Source of the DNA: Tritrichomonas foetus
Lineage: Eukaryota > Parabasalia > Tritrichomonadida > Tritrichomonadidae
DNA: 14,197 nt
Assembly (NCBI GenBank): GCA_001839685.1
Contig: MLAK01000611.1
Span: 1-14,197, forward strand
Direction: 5' to 3'
Part shown: positions 1 to 8,118 of the stretch, piece by piece
Layout of the letters: the number at the start of each line of letters is the position of its first letter
Numbering within the stretch: position 1 is the first letter of the stretch
Notes under the pieces: model-generated
The model's database searches: none
The model's input: the letters and a program-made list of their open reading frames with translations, nothing else
What the model was told of the DNA's origin: nothing
Translations under genes and position numbers: made by a program

Positions 1-628
1 TTATTGAGTATTGTAGATTTGAATCATGCCAAGCATCTGTAGGAGGAGCAATTTATTTATTTGTTTTATCTGCTAAAGTAAAACTTGGCTTCAGCCATTG
101 TGAATTTATTTCAAATATAAAGGTCCTTGCGTTGTTAATCGAACAAGTATGACTGCAGTCACAATTACCATTATATCAGCTAATTTTGACACTTTCATTT
201 CGAATACTAATGGTGGTGCTGTTTATTTAATTGAATGTGGACTTTTCTGCTCATCAACATCATTTACTAAATGCAAAGCTCTTGTTGGTGGCGCATGCTT
301 CCTTTCTTTAGGTGAAACACAAGAAGAAAATATCAATATTTTATTCACATCTACCAATTTCACAAATTGTCAATCCAAATACGCTGGTGCTGTTTATTTA
401 TACTCACATACTCAACAACATTCAATTGAAATAATTAATTGTCGATTCAACATCAACAAAGCAATTGTTTCAGAAGTTTTAGAAGAAAGTGATGATCTGT
501 TACTTCATGGTACAGGTGGAGGAGCTCTCGTCTTAAATATCATGAACGGTTCTCTTGAAAATTGCCAATTCTCACAAAATTCTGGAGAAGGACAAATCAA
601 GATTGTAAACAATGCTGCTTGGAATTAA
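1..628 (+). pseudogene. Pmp-like beta-helix surface protein, 3' piece with frameshift
   Basis: This is the remnant of a surface beta-helix gene that enters from the left edge. From base 3 the frame reads about 49 residues with a GGAIY turn and an HCEF turn, then hits TGA at 150-152. From about base 104 the frame one base back carries on, with KGPC at 119-130 and NRTSM at 137-151, and stays open to the stop at 626-628. That stretch has GGAVY, GGACF, AGAVY and GGGALVL turns and aligns along its length with the C-terminal module of the gene at 4437-7778 (there KGSC and NRTSM). A single lost base somewhere in 101-121 explains the switch. I see no trichomonad intron signal there. The expected membrane helix and tail are missing after the stop. 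An assembly error in the short A run near 119 is the main alternative to decay. Homology is well supported; loss of function is inferred. Confidence 0.75.
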
Positions 629-812
629 TAATGCTAAAACTTTTAAAACCTTAGCTTTTTTTTTTGCTATTTTCTTTTTGAAATTACTAATATTATTTGA
701 ATATGATGTGAAAAAACAATTGACAAAAATTTCAAATCAAATGAAAAAAAAAAAAGATCTTTCGTTGGAGAATAACTCAAAAGAAACAATGCTCGTGAAA
801 AAGTCTGAATGA
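612..812 (+). other. short open frame after the Pmp remnant, possible decayed tail
   Basis: A 66-codon frame overlaps the end of the Pmp-like remnant in another frame. It has a hydrophobic stretch (LAFFFAIFFLKLLILF, roughly residues 14-29) followed by a lysine-rich part, which loosely resembles the membrane helix and basic tail that should end such a gene. The hydrophobic part comes from a run of T and the lysines from a run of A, so base composition alone could produce it. I see no clear similarity to the tails of the two intact genes here. It is more likely a frame-shifted leftover or chance than a gene. Confidence 0.15.
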
Positions 813-2066
813 TTTCATTGAATATTTCTATAAATTCCCATTTTGTCTCGCGATTTGTTGATTTGGCTGCATTCGTTTTGATGATCTTCGATCGATAAAT
901 GGTAAGTGTAATTTAAACTTTTTCAATGTGAAACATCAGCGGTATCACTTCATGTATATCATTATTGAAAAAGTTAATACGATAATTCTTTCATAAAAAA
1001 AGTGACGATATGAAAAAGCGGTTTTTTCTCATCTGATTGTATTGTATCAATTCTCTTCCAATTCATAATGAAGCAATTAACAGTTTCTTTAGTTATTTCC
1101 AAAATCAAATATAACCTCTATTAAATCATCGAGAAAAACTATACAAAGGATAATTTCAAATTAGTGATTTCTCACTTTGAGAAAGAATTTATTTATTCAT
1201 AACATTACACATTAATTAATATATATCGTTTTATTTAATACTTTTATTTTCGGATAAAATCGAATCTTCAGAAAATGCGAAATTCTGTGGGATGATTGAA
1301 AGAACTTTATCGACATCCCAAAATAATACCGTGTTTTTCAAACATTGTATTGCTAAGCTGGACTTTTATGGATACTCTAGTTAATTCCATGATTAATTCG
1401 TGATTTTCCAACGAAATATAATTCTATGAGGAGTTGAGAAGAAAAATATTAGATTAATGAAGAGAAAAAAATCAATTGAAAATTGATAAGAAAAATAAAA
1501 TCCGTAGTTTATTCACTGGAAAATTTCTCATCAAAACCTGATTTTGTACATTTTTACTATCATGATGTAGCACCAATTTATATTTATAAAGAATAAACAA
1601 AAATAAAAAAGATTCGTCAGAAATCTAATTCAAAGAAAAATGAGTTAAATTAATTCAAAAATTCAGAGGAAATGAAAACATATTCTGCTTTTTTAGGATT
1701 TTTTTAGGATTATTTTTCTTTTTAAAAAACCACACTGATACTAAAATAATAAATTATTTAATATTGATCTGCTAATATTTCCGTAGTTATTGAATAATAA
1801 GAAAAAGTAGGTATTCTGTCAATTTTTTTTAATCGATTTTTTTGAGGGATTGAGTTGCGAAGGAACAATTCTCAAACATGAATATCTTTCTTTCTAAGCA
1901 ATGTATAGCTTCATGCAAAAATATTACGATATTAATTTCTTTTTATAGAAATAAACAGTGATTTTATTATTACTAACTGAACCAGAAAAAAGGATATGCT
2001 TCATTTGACTTTTAGCAAGTTTCTCCACAATTCAATAACATCATTTTCTTAGACACAAATTTTAAA
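813..2066. other. gene-free AT-rich spacer
   Basis: About 1.25 kb with no supportable coding region on either strand. It is rich in A and T runs, with a small direct repeat of TTTTTTAGGATT near 1690-1710. No tRNA-like fold or tandem array was recognised. The last few dozen bases must hold the promoter of the surface gene that starts at 2067; the start of the spacer would hold the 3' end of the decayed gene. Confidence 0.6.
2041..2045 (+). promoter_or_regulatory. candidate initiator (Inr), TCATT
   Basis: TCATT fits the trichomonad initiator consensus TCA-Y-(T/A), whose A is the transcription start. That A (2043) lies 24 bases before the ATG at 2067, close to the short leaders usual in trichomonads. 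It supports 2067 as the true start. The motif is short and would occur by chance often in such DNA. Confidence 0.4.
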
Positions 2067-2423
2067 ATGCTGACTATAGGTCTTTTCTATTTAATACATG
2101 TTATTTACTCTCTAGATAGACTTCCATTGTTCTTATTGGATGAAAAAAGCTGTTCTACACCCGACGATTTTTCTGCTTGTTCAAACATCGACAACTGTTT
2201 AACAAAAGGAAATTATTACTTCTGTGATCAAAGTTATACAATTGAATCATCATATAATGGTGCTGCCATCCGTTCTTATAATTCTATCATTCATTGTTTT
2301 TTATGCATTTTCACTGAATGTGATTGTACAGATTCAAACGATGGATTTGGAGGGGCAATATATACAGTCACTTCAAAAACTGTGTCCCACTTAAAAAAGT
2401 ATGTCCCACTTTTAGAAAAGTAA
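2067..2423 (+). CDS. Pmp-like surface protein, 5' part cut by transposon
   Basis: This is the 5' end of the large surface protein gene. Residues 1-15 (MLTIGLFYLIHVIYS) look like a signal peptide. A Cys-rich stretch follows, and then the first beta-helix turns, including GGAIY at about 95-99. The host sequence ends at 2364. The remaining codons, to the TAA at 2421-2423, lie inside the left inverted repeat of the inserted element, so as it stands the gene could only make a secreted 118-residue stub with no membrane anchor. The rest of the gene is at 4432-7778. If the element and one TA are taken out, the frame runs on from GGAIY without a stop, giving a protein of 1,214 residues. The function is not known from sequence; related trichomonad proteins are proposed to act in surface adhesion. 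Confidence 0.8.
   Translation: MLTIGLFYLIHVIYSLDRLPLFLLDEKSCSTPDDFSACSNIDNCLTKGNYYFCDQSYTIESSYNGAAIRSYNSIIHCFLCIFTECDCTDSNDGFGGAIYTVTSKTVSHLKKYVPLLEK
2363..2364. repeat. left TA target-site duplication
   Basis: TA lies directly before the left inverted repeat and is matched by TA at 4430-4431. Flanking TATA on both sides makes the length look ambiguous, but only a 2-base duplication restores the reading frame, and TA is the known target of Tc1/mariner elements. Confidence 0.8.
2365..2413 (+). repeat. left terminal inverted repeat (49 bp)
   Basis: It matches the reverse complement of 4381-4429 with three mismatches, at positions 23, 24 and 28. The first 22 bases are identical to the other end. 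It contains TGTCCCACTT twice, at 2383-2392 and 2402-2411, spaced 19 bases apart, which could be a double transposase-binding site. Confidence 0.92.
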
Positions 2424-2849
2424 TTTTTTTTTTGATGTCTGAAAAGCTTTCAATTTTCACTCCATTGTTGTTTTAAACTATTTTACATGGCATAACTATT
2501 TTATTTATATTCTAACTTCATGTATATAAGGTAAATCTTGGAAAAAAAAAATGAAAGTTAAGAATATGTAATTTTACAATTTTTTAAAATTTTTTAATTT
2601 CATTATTTAAATATAGCCATAATACTTTATTTTATGATTACATTAATTTTATTTCATTAAAAGGATACTAAAAATATTAAAAGGTGGTAATTTGGCCATT
2701 TATTAAAAAAAAATGTCGCAGCATCGTTCAAATCTATAATTAAAGCATAAATAAATAAAAGTTGATAAATTAATTTTAAGTTCACAAAGAAAGAACCATT
2801 CCCACTATATTAAATGCACTGTGGCATGTTAGTAAAGTTAAAGGTTTCA
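2414..2849. other. non-coding interior of the transposon
   Basis: About 430 bp between the left inverted repeat and the transposase stop codon. It is very AT-rich with homopolymer runs and no supportable reading frame. It would hold the 3' untranslated part of the transposase transcript. Confidence 0.6.
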
Positions 2850-4337
2850 TCATTTTTTATCAAGTTTAGGTATTTTTGGTTTTATGCGATATTTCATGCA
2901 TGTTGACTTTTTCATTCTGGCTTTTTCACGTGCTATCTGCCTTTTTTGAAATTCTATTTCATAGTATTCTTTGTTTATAAAGCCAAATTCAACTGTTTTG
3001 TTATTGGCTTCTGGTAATTCTGAATCTTCAAATTTTTTAAAAATCTCTTTAACACTTTTTGATTCAAGGAGTACTTTTTCGTCAATAATTGCAACATATG
3101 GATATTTAGTAGTTGATGGTCTTATTCCAGCCCTCGAGAAAGCTTTACGATTGGTGTTTCCTGTTGTTGCTTGTTCAAAAGCCTGAATGAGTTTATTTAT
3201 TATATCAGCTTGAGAATTTTGTTTGAATTCTGTTTTAATACCTTTTTTACGTCGTTTTAAAATACCAAATGTTACTAAATCTAACATTTGAAAGAGTCCA
3301 GTGGAATTACTCGGGAATGTTATTAATTTTACCAAATTTTCTGCAAAAATCTGCTTTATTCTTTCTGTCGTATGAGCGGAGCAATTGTCAGAAAACATTA
3401 TGGCGGGAAGATCCATATCGTTTAAACATTCCCTTGAAGCGTTAATATGTTTAAAAACACTTTTGTTTAGCCATTCAATAATTAGCTCCTCGTTGACAAA
3501 ACCCGATTCTGAACTTCTAATCATGACATCTTCATCAAGCCGGAGACCAGATGAAGTAACTTCAGGTTGAATTTTTAATCTGTGATCAACTATAAGTGGC
3601 ATTACGGTATCCCCGCCTCCATTAATGCATGCCACAAGCGTTATGTTTTTTTGGTTTCTTTTAATGGAGTAATGAATGGTTTGACCTTTCATATCGGCTG
3701 GAATTAAAACATCTTTGACTTTTGATTCATGCCTTTCGGATGTTCCCATTTCATCAAAATTGTATATCAGGTCCATGCAAATACCTGCCACTTCTTTCTT
3801 TAATATATCAATATAATCAGTTATTGTAGAAGGTCTTATTAATAAGCGAGCAGAGTCTTGTGGTGAAGCTGTAGCTTTTATCACTTCACTTTTGTGCCTT
3901 TTGATAAAAGAATGTAACCATGAATAGGATAGCGCTATTTCAAAATTTTCTAAAGCAAAGTCTAAAACTTCACATTGAGATAAAGGATGTGACGATACTG
4001 CATTTGTTCGAATTTGGTTAATAATTGCATTTTCCTGATCTGAAGTTAAAATTTTAGGTCTTCCATCTTTTTTCATGTCTTTTTGGGACTGTTGAAGACT
4101 TCGAGAAAAAATTTTTCTGCTAATTCCAAATAATGTGATGACATGCCTTTTGGCTGAAATAATGTCTTCGAAATTATTAAATATCTCAAAAATTTGTGAT
4201 ATTTGTTGATATCGATGATCACAATTCCGAAGCTCGTTATGTCCTTTGAGGGTGCTTGCATACCGTGGTCCAAGAAGCTCATGGGCTGCTCTTGCTAAAT
4301 CATCAATTGAAAGAGAGTCAGCATATTTTCTCGTCAT
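2850..4337 (-). CDS. pogo/CENP-B-type DDE transposase
   Basis: This is the transposase that would cut and paste the surrounding element. The ATG is at 4335-4337; the codon before it is TTG, so the protein is 495 residues. Residues 1-30 and about 95-155 look like the paired DNA-binding helix-turn-helix parts (Tc5/CENP-B type). The DDE_1-type RNase H fold follows, with D195 in NFDEMG, D317 in FSDNCSAH and D353 in FQMLDLVTFG. The spacing of 35 residues between the second and third acidic residues fits pogo-like DDxD enzymes. The last 35 residues are rich in K and R and may serve as a nuclear signal. No stop or frame break is present. The stop lies in a TAAA, a tetramer used for polyadenylation in trichomonads. 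The family is well supported; activity is not shown. Confidence 0.92.
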   Translation of the reverse strand: MTRKYADSLSIDDLARAAHELLGPRYASTLKGHNELRNCDHRYQQISQIFEIFNNFEDIISAKRHVITLFGISRKIFSRSLQQSQKDMKKDGRPKILTSDQENAIINQIRTNAVSSHPLSQCEVLDFALENFEIALSYSWLHSFIKRHKSEVIKATASPQDSARLLIRPSTITDYIDILKKEVAGICMDLIYNFDEMGTSERHESKVKDVLIPADMKGQTIHYSIKRNQKNITLVACINGGGDTVMPLIVDHRLKIQPEVTSSGLRLDEDVMIRSSESGFVNEELIIEWLNKSVFKHINASRECLNDMDLPAIMFSDNCSAHTTERIKQIFAENLVKLITFPSNSTGLFQMLDLVTFGILKRRKKGIKTEFKQNSQADIINKLIQAFEQATTGNTNRKAFSRAGIRPSTTKYPYVAIIDEKVLLESKSVKEIFKKFEDSELPEANNKTVEFGFINKEYYEIEFQKRQIAREKARMKKSTCMKYRIKPKIPKLDKK

Positions 4338-4380
4338 CAAAACTAGAGAGAAAAAAATAAAAAATTCTAAACGTACATAA

Positions 4381-4429
4381 AAAAGTGGGACATACTTTTT
4401 TTAGTAAGACACAGTTTTTGAAGTGACTG
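4381..4429 (-). repeat. right terminal inverted repeat (49 bp)
   Basis: The partner of 2365-2413. Read on the minus strand, one copy of TGTCCCACTT is kept (4383-4392); the outer copy has drifted to TGTCTTACTA. The ends carry TCACT, which matches the trichomonad Inr, but it lies about 87 bases from the transposase ATG, so promoter use is uncertain. Confidence 0.92.
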
Positions 4430-4431
4430 TA
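4430..4431. repeat. right TA target-site duplication
   Basis: TA directly after the right inverted repeat, the partner of 2363-2364. Deleting 2365-4431 (2,067 bases) rejoins the host gene in frame. Confidence 0.8.
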
Positions 4432-4436
4432 TATCA

Positions 4437-7400
4437 ATGACTGAAAATTCACAACATGAAATCCAAATCGATAATTGCTCATTTTCATACAATATTGCCA
4501 TGTCTGGTGGATCAATTTATGTAACATCAAGCAATCCAGATCAAAATTTCATTATAAATAATTGTGTTTTTCAAGAAAATCTTGCATTAGATTCAGGAGG
4601 CGCAATTTTTTTTAATGGTAACACAGCAGAAATATCTAATTGTAATTTCTTCAAAGACGATGCTACAATTGGTGCGGGCTTATCATTTACAATACCTTCT
4701 CCAATCATAAGTGGTATAAACATTCATGATTGTATTTTTGTTTTTTCAAATGGTTTTGCTGATGAATTATTTTATTTTGACAACAGTGAAAATTCCCAAT
4801 ATTTTTCAATTACATTCACAAGTTGCAAATTGGAGGGTGGTGAATTTCCAATAGACAAATATTATATAAATGGTCATTCAAATATGGATGGGAGATGTAA
4901 ATTCGAAAATGTTTGCGTTGAAGAAGGAACGTTAGATAGAATTGCACCATCCAAATTAAATATCGACACTTCTTCAATTCGGGATGGTTGTAATGAGGAA
5001 GAGGAGCCAGAATCGAATTTACCAATTTGTAATAATGGAAATAGATATTCAAGTCAAAATGTATATATCAGTAATTGTCAATTTTGTGATATGATAGATT
5101 CAACAAATACGCAAGGTGCTGCAATATATTTATATACTTCAAATACAATGACATTAGACAGTGTACATTTTATAAGATGTCAATTAACAAAATCATCATC
5201 AACTACAGGTGGTGCTATTTATGCAACTGGAACAAAATCAGGAAGTAATGCTTATACAATTAAAAATTGCTTATTTAAAGATTGTTTAGCTGGTTATGGT
5301 GGTGCTATGAATTGTTTCGCTTCTTCTGGTGGTAGAATAATAACAATTGAAAATTGTGAATTCTATGGAAATGTCGCTAATTCATTAACAAAACCAACAA
5401 TAGCTTCACAATCAACTCCACCTAATATTGGTGGTGGTGGTGCTTTAATTTTATCATATCAAACCGCTTCTTTAACGAATTGTACGTTTAAAGATAATAA
5501 ATGTAAATATGGTTCAAATTTAGCATTATTATCTTCAAGTATTAGTAGTGGAAGTGAAAGTACTTCAGTTAAAATAGTTGATTGTAAATTCTATTATACT
5601 GATATGGAAAGTGATTCATCAATATATATGTTAACTATAAGTAATAACTATTTATATGTAATAATGGAAAGTTGTAAAATTATTGGTGATGCACCTGATT
5701 CTAAATATCATTTTGATGGTCAACAAGTTAAAGAATTTAAATATTCAGATTTAAATAATTGTTTCTCTTCAAATAAGAATATTGATACAATATCAAATCC
5801 GAATTTTTATGATATGACTTCAATTGACCTTTGTCCAAAAGATGAAGCTGGTGAAACTGATGAAACCGATTTACCAACTGTAATCATTACAGATGAGAAT
5901 ACTGATGAAAATACTGATGAAAATACTGATGAAAATACTGATGAGAATACTGATGCTAATACAGATGCAAATACAGATGCAAATACAGATGCGAATACAG
6001 ATGCTAATACTGATGCTAATACAGATGCTAATACTGATGCGAATACTGATGAAAATACTGATGCGAATACAGATGAGAATACTGATGAAAATACTGATGC
6101 TAATACTGATGCTAATACAGATGCAAATACAGATGCGAATACTGATGCTAATACTGATGCGAATACTGATGAGAATACTGATGAAAATACTGATGAAAAT
6201 ACAGATGAGAATACTGATATTGAATTGCCAACTCAACTAATAACTCTAGATGATCCTATCTTTTCAGAGCTGAATAGCCCAACTACTTTTCATGTTAGTC
6301 TTGAACCAACACCAGAAATTCACATTCCTTCTCAAATAGAAAGTCACTTACTGATAACTACTGATTTAATTCCTGATATTGAATCAACTTTCTTATCAGA
6401 AAAACCATCACATAACATCCAAACTATAAATCCTTCTATTACATCCAATGATTCTTTTCTAACCAATGAAATTACTCAACAGATAATATCAGATTTTGCA
6501 TCAGAATCAGAGAGTCCATCTAATATTGTAATAGAAACACCACCATCTTTTGATGATTTTGTTTGTACCCCTGAGAAAGGATCATGCAAATATAACAGGA
6601 CAAGTATGTCATCAATCTTAGTGCAAATAAATTCGTCTGTATTTTCTGATTTCATCTCTAATAGTTTTGGTGGGGCTGTTTTCCTTGTTGAATGTGAGTT
6701 AAATTGTCAATTTTCATCATTTAATGGATGTCGTTCAAAAATTGGAGGGGCCATGTTTTTACTAGTTACGAATAATGATTTAGAAGAAAGAAATGTCAAT
6801 ATATTTTTATGTATATTCATAAAATGCAATGCCAACACAGGTGGAAGTGTTTGTCTGATATCTTCTTCAATTTCTAATACTGTTAAGATCGAAATCTGTC
6901 AATTTAATTTCAATGAAAACACTTTCCAAGAAAACAAAAATATATTGGAAAATACTCTTGTAGATAATGGATGCGGGAGTGCAATATTTTTCATTGCATC
7001 AAAGGGATCTATCAATAATTGCTCATTTTCTAACAATTATGGAAATAAAGGAGCTCTATTTATTTCAAATAATCCCCAAAATATAGATTTACTCCTAAAT
7101 AAAAACAGTTGGTCATCTTTAGCATTACAACAACAAAATATCAATGAAAATAATGGAAATATTACAATTTCACACTGCATTTTTGAAATTAATGAAACAT
7201 CTTCAAGTTCAATATTTTATGAACGTGGAGAAGGAACACAATATATAATTAGCGAATGTACATTTAAAGGAAATTTAAATGAGAATGCATTTCACATTGA
7301 TGGAAAAGAAAGCGATATTGGACCTTTACTATTAATTGTTTCGTGTAAATTTTCAACGGAAAAAGGAACAGCTTTACGTCCACCATTTGAAAGGTATGCA

Positions 7401-7778
7401 GACATAGATGAAGATCAAAATGATTATAATTGGCAAGATCATAACTCTGAAAATAACAATAAGAATAAAAATGATGGTTTGAGTAGTGGTGCAAAAATTG
7501 CGATTGGAATAATTGTTCCTATTGTTGTCATCGCAGTTGTTGTTATTATTGTCATTGTGATAATAAAGAAGAAAAATAACGATTCAAATAATTCTGAAGC
7601 TATGGCGGAAAATGAAATGACAATTGAGACACATTCAGTTTCCTCTGAATTGGATTTAAGTTCGCAAAATATTTTCCCGTTTTCGTCAGGAGCAACGGAT
7701 CTTCCAACTGAAGTTGATGATCCATTTAGGATGCATCCTGATGCAGCTGATTTTGAAGAATTCAATGGTCTAATTTAA
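4437..7778 (+). CDS. Pmp-like beta-helix surface protein, 3' part after transposon
   Basis: This is the main part of the surface gene whose 5' end is at 2067-2364; host sequence resumes at 4432. The ATG at 4437 is an internal methionine of the original protein and has no signal peptide. The 1,113 residues run as follows. Residues 1 to about 470 are beta-helix with turns such as GGSIY, GGAIF, GGAIY, GGAMN and GGGGALIL, followed by IxNCxF turns. Residues 487-594 are 27 (E/A)NTD repeats. Residues 595-705 are an S/T/P-rich stalk. Residues 708 to about 980 are a second beta-helix module, paralogous to the remnant at 1-628. Residues 1019-1043 are a membrane helix, followed by KKK and a 70-residue tail with VDDPFR. 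The architecture (type I membrane protein, outward N-terminus) fits trichomonad Pmp-like proteins, named after chlamydial Pmps for the GGA[ILV] repeats. The ligand is unknown. Without its signal peptide this half should not reach the surface. Confidence 0.85.
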   Translation: MTENSQHEIQIDNCSFSYNIAMSGGSIYVTSSNPDQNFIINNCVFQENLALDSGGAIFFNGNTAEISNCNFFKDDATIGAGLSFTIPSPIISGINIHDCIFVFSNGFADELFYFDNSENSQYFSITFTSCKLEGGEFPIDKYYINGHSNMDGRCKFENVCVEEGTLDRIAPSKLNIDTSSIRDGCNEEEEPESNLPICNNGNRYSSQNVYISNCQFCDMIDSTNTQGAAIYLYTSNTMTLDSVHFIRCQLTKSSSTTGGAIYATGTKSGSNAYTIKNCLFKDCLAGYGGAMNCFASSGGRIITIENCEFYGNVANSLTKPTIASQSTPPNIGGGGALILSYQTASLTNCTFKDNKCKYGSNLALLSSSISSGSESTSVKIVDCKFYYTDMESDSSIYMLTISNNYLYVIMESCKIIGDAPDSKYHFDGQQVKEFKYSDLNNCFSSNKNIDTISNPNFYDMTSIDLCPKDEAGETDETDLPTVIITDENTDENTDENTDENTDENTDANTDANTDANTDANTDANTDANTDANTDANTDENTDANTDENTDENTDANTDANTDANTDANTDANTDANTDENTDENTDENTDENTDIELPTQLITLDDPIFSELNSPTTFHVSLEPTPEIHIPSQIESHLLITTDLIPDIESTFLSEKPSHNIQTINPSITSNDSFLTNEITQQIISDFASESESPSNIVIETPPSFDDFVCTPEKGSCKYNRTSMSSILVQINSSVFSDFISNSFGGAVFLVECELNCQFSSFNGCRSKIGGAMFLLVTNNDLEERNVNIFLCIFIKCNANTGGSVCLISSSISNTVKIEICQFNFNENTFQENKNILENTLVDNGCGSAIFFIASKGSINNCSFSNNYGNKGALFISNNPQNIDLLLNKNSWSSLALQQQNINENNGNITISHCIFEINETSSSSIFYERGEGTQYIISECTFKGNLNENAFHIDGKESDIGPLLLIVSCKFSTEKGTALRPPFERYADIDEDQNDYNWQDHNSENNNKNKNDGLSSGAKIAIGIIVPIVVIAVVVIIVIVIIKKKNNDSNNSEAMAENEMTIETHSVSSELDLSSQNIFPFSSGATDLPTEVDDPFRMHPDAADFEEFNGLI
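5895..6218 (+). repeat. 27 tandem 12-bp units coding (E/A)NTD
   Basis: There are 27 perfect-length 12-bp units, each GAR- or GCN-AAT-AC(T/A)-GAT, giving ENTD or ANTD. By unit the order is 5 E, 8 A, E, A, 2 E, 6 A, 4 E. Because the unit is a multiple of three, changes in copy number keep the reading frame. It links the first beta-helix part to the S/T-rich stalk and is probably a flexible acidic spacer. Long open frames in other frames and on the other strand here are by-products of the repeat. Confidence 0.95.
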
Positions 7779-8118
7779 TAATTTCATAAGAATGAAAAAA
7801 AATTATTTATCAATAAAAGAAACCCCCAATAAAATCTTTTTATTCTCTCCTGAAACATCATAATAACTATTTTTCATGGTGTCAATCTATCAAAAAAGGG
7901 TCAATATTTGAGGAGTAAGTATGGAGATTGTGATATTACTTTTTCTTAGGTAATTATGACCGTATATATATTGTAAAAGTTGGTGATTATTGGCACGATT
8001 TTTGTTTATGAATAAATGTGATTGGCAAAATGAATTTCTCTACTTTGAAATAATAACGTATTACTAATTTTGATGTGCCAAATATAAATTCAAAAAATGT
8101 TTATTTCGAAAATCTTTG
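7779..8118. other. spacer between surface gene and WD-like gene
   Basis: 340 bp that should hold the 3' end of the surface gene and the promoter of the next one. AATAAA occurs at 7812-7817 and 7828-7833; whether either is used is unknown. I found no convincing TCAY(T/A) initiator just before 8119. An out-of-frame ATG at 8097 opens a 13-codon frame that overlaps the downstream start. Confidence 0.5.

Larger units (their letters stand above)
2365..4429 (-). mobile_element. pogo-like Tc1/mariner DNA transposon, complete
   Basis: A 2,065-bp element with inverted ends that match at 46 of 49 positions, a TA on each side and one transposase gene filling most of its length on the minus strand. The ends begin CAGTCAC; starting with CAG is typical of pogo/Tigger elements. 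Both ends and the catalytic residues are intact, so it may still be able to move on its own, which is an inference. It sits inside a beta-helix repeat of the surface protein gene, antisense to it. The stretch between the left end and the transposase stop (2414-2849) is AT-rich with no gene seen. Confidence 0.92.

Noticed and set aside
101..152. An intron explaining the frame switch in the first gene
   Set aside because: There is no GTATGT-like 5' site or ACTAAC-like branch site, and too little room; homologous codons overlap the switch.
2358..2364. A 4-base TATA target duplication
   Set aside because: TATA flanks both ends, but it would leave the host gene out of frame after excision, whereas TA restores frame and repeat spacing.
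2971..3570. Plus-strand open frames of 61-71 codons inside the transposon
   Set aside because: They lie opposite the transposase coding sequence and resemble nothing; the conserved DDE motifs are on the minus strand.
4073..4530. Minus-strand frames of about 70 codons near the right transposon end
   Set aside because: One lies in another frame of the transposase; the other crosses the element boundary into host DNA that codes on the plus strand.
5871..6240. Long open frames on both strands made of MRILMK-like or ISISI-like repeats
   Set aside because: They lie entirely over the 12-bp repeat, whose unit is a multiple of three and so leaves other frames open. They have no independent support.
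7439..7765. Minus-strand 108-codon frame with a hydrophobic stretch
   Set aside because: It is antisense to the membrane helix and tail of the surface protein; the hydrophobic run (IITMTIITT) is the complement of the valine- and isoleucine-rich helix.
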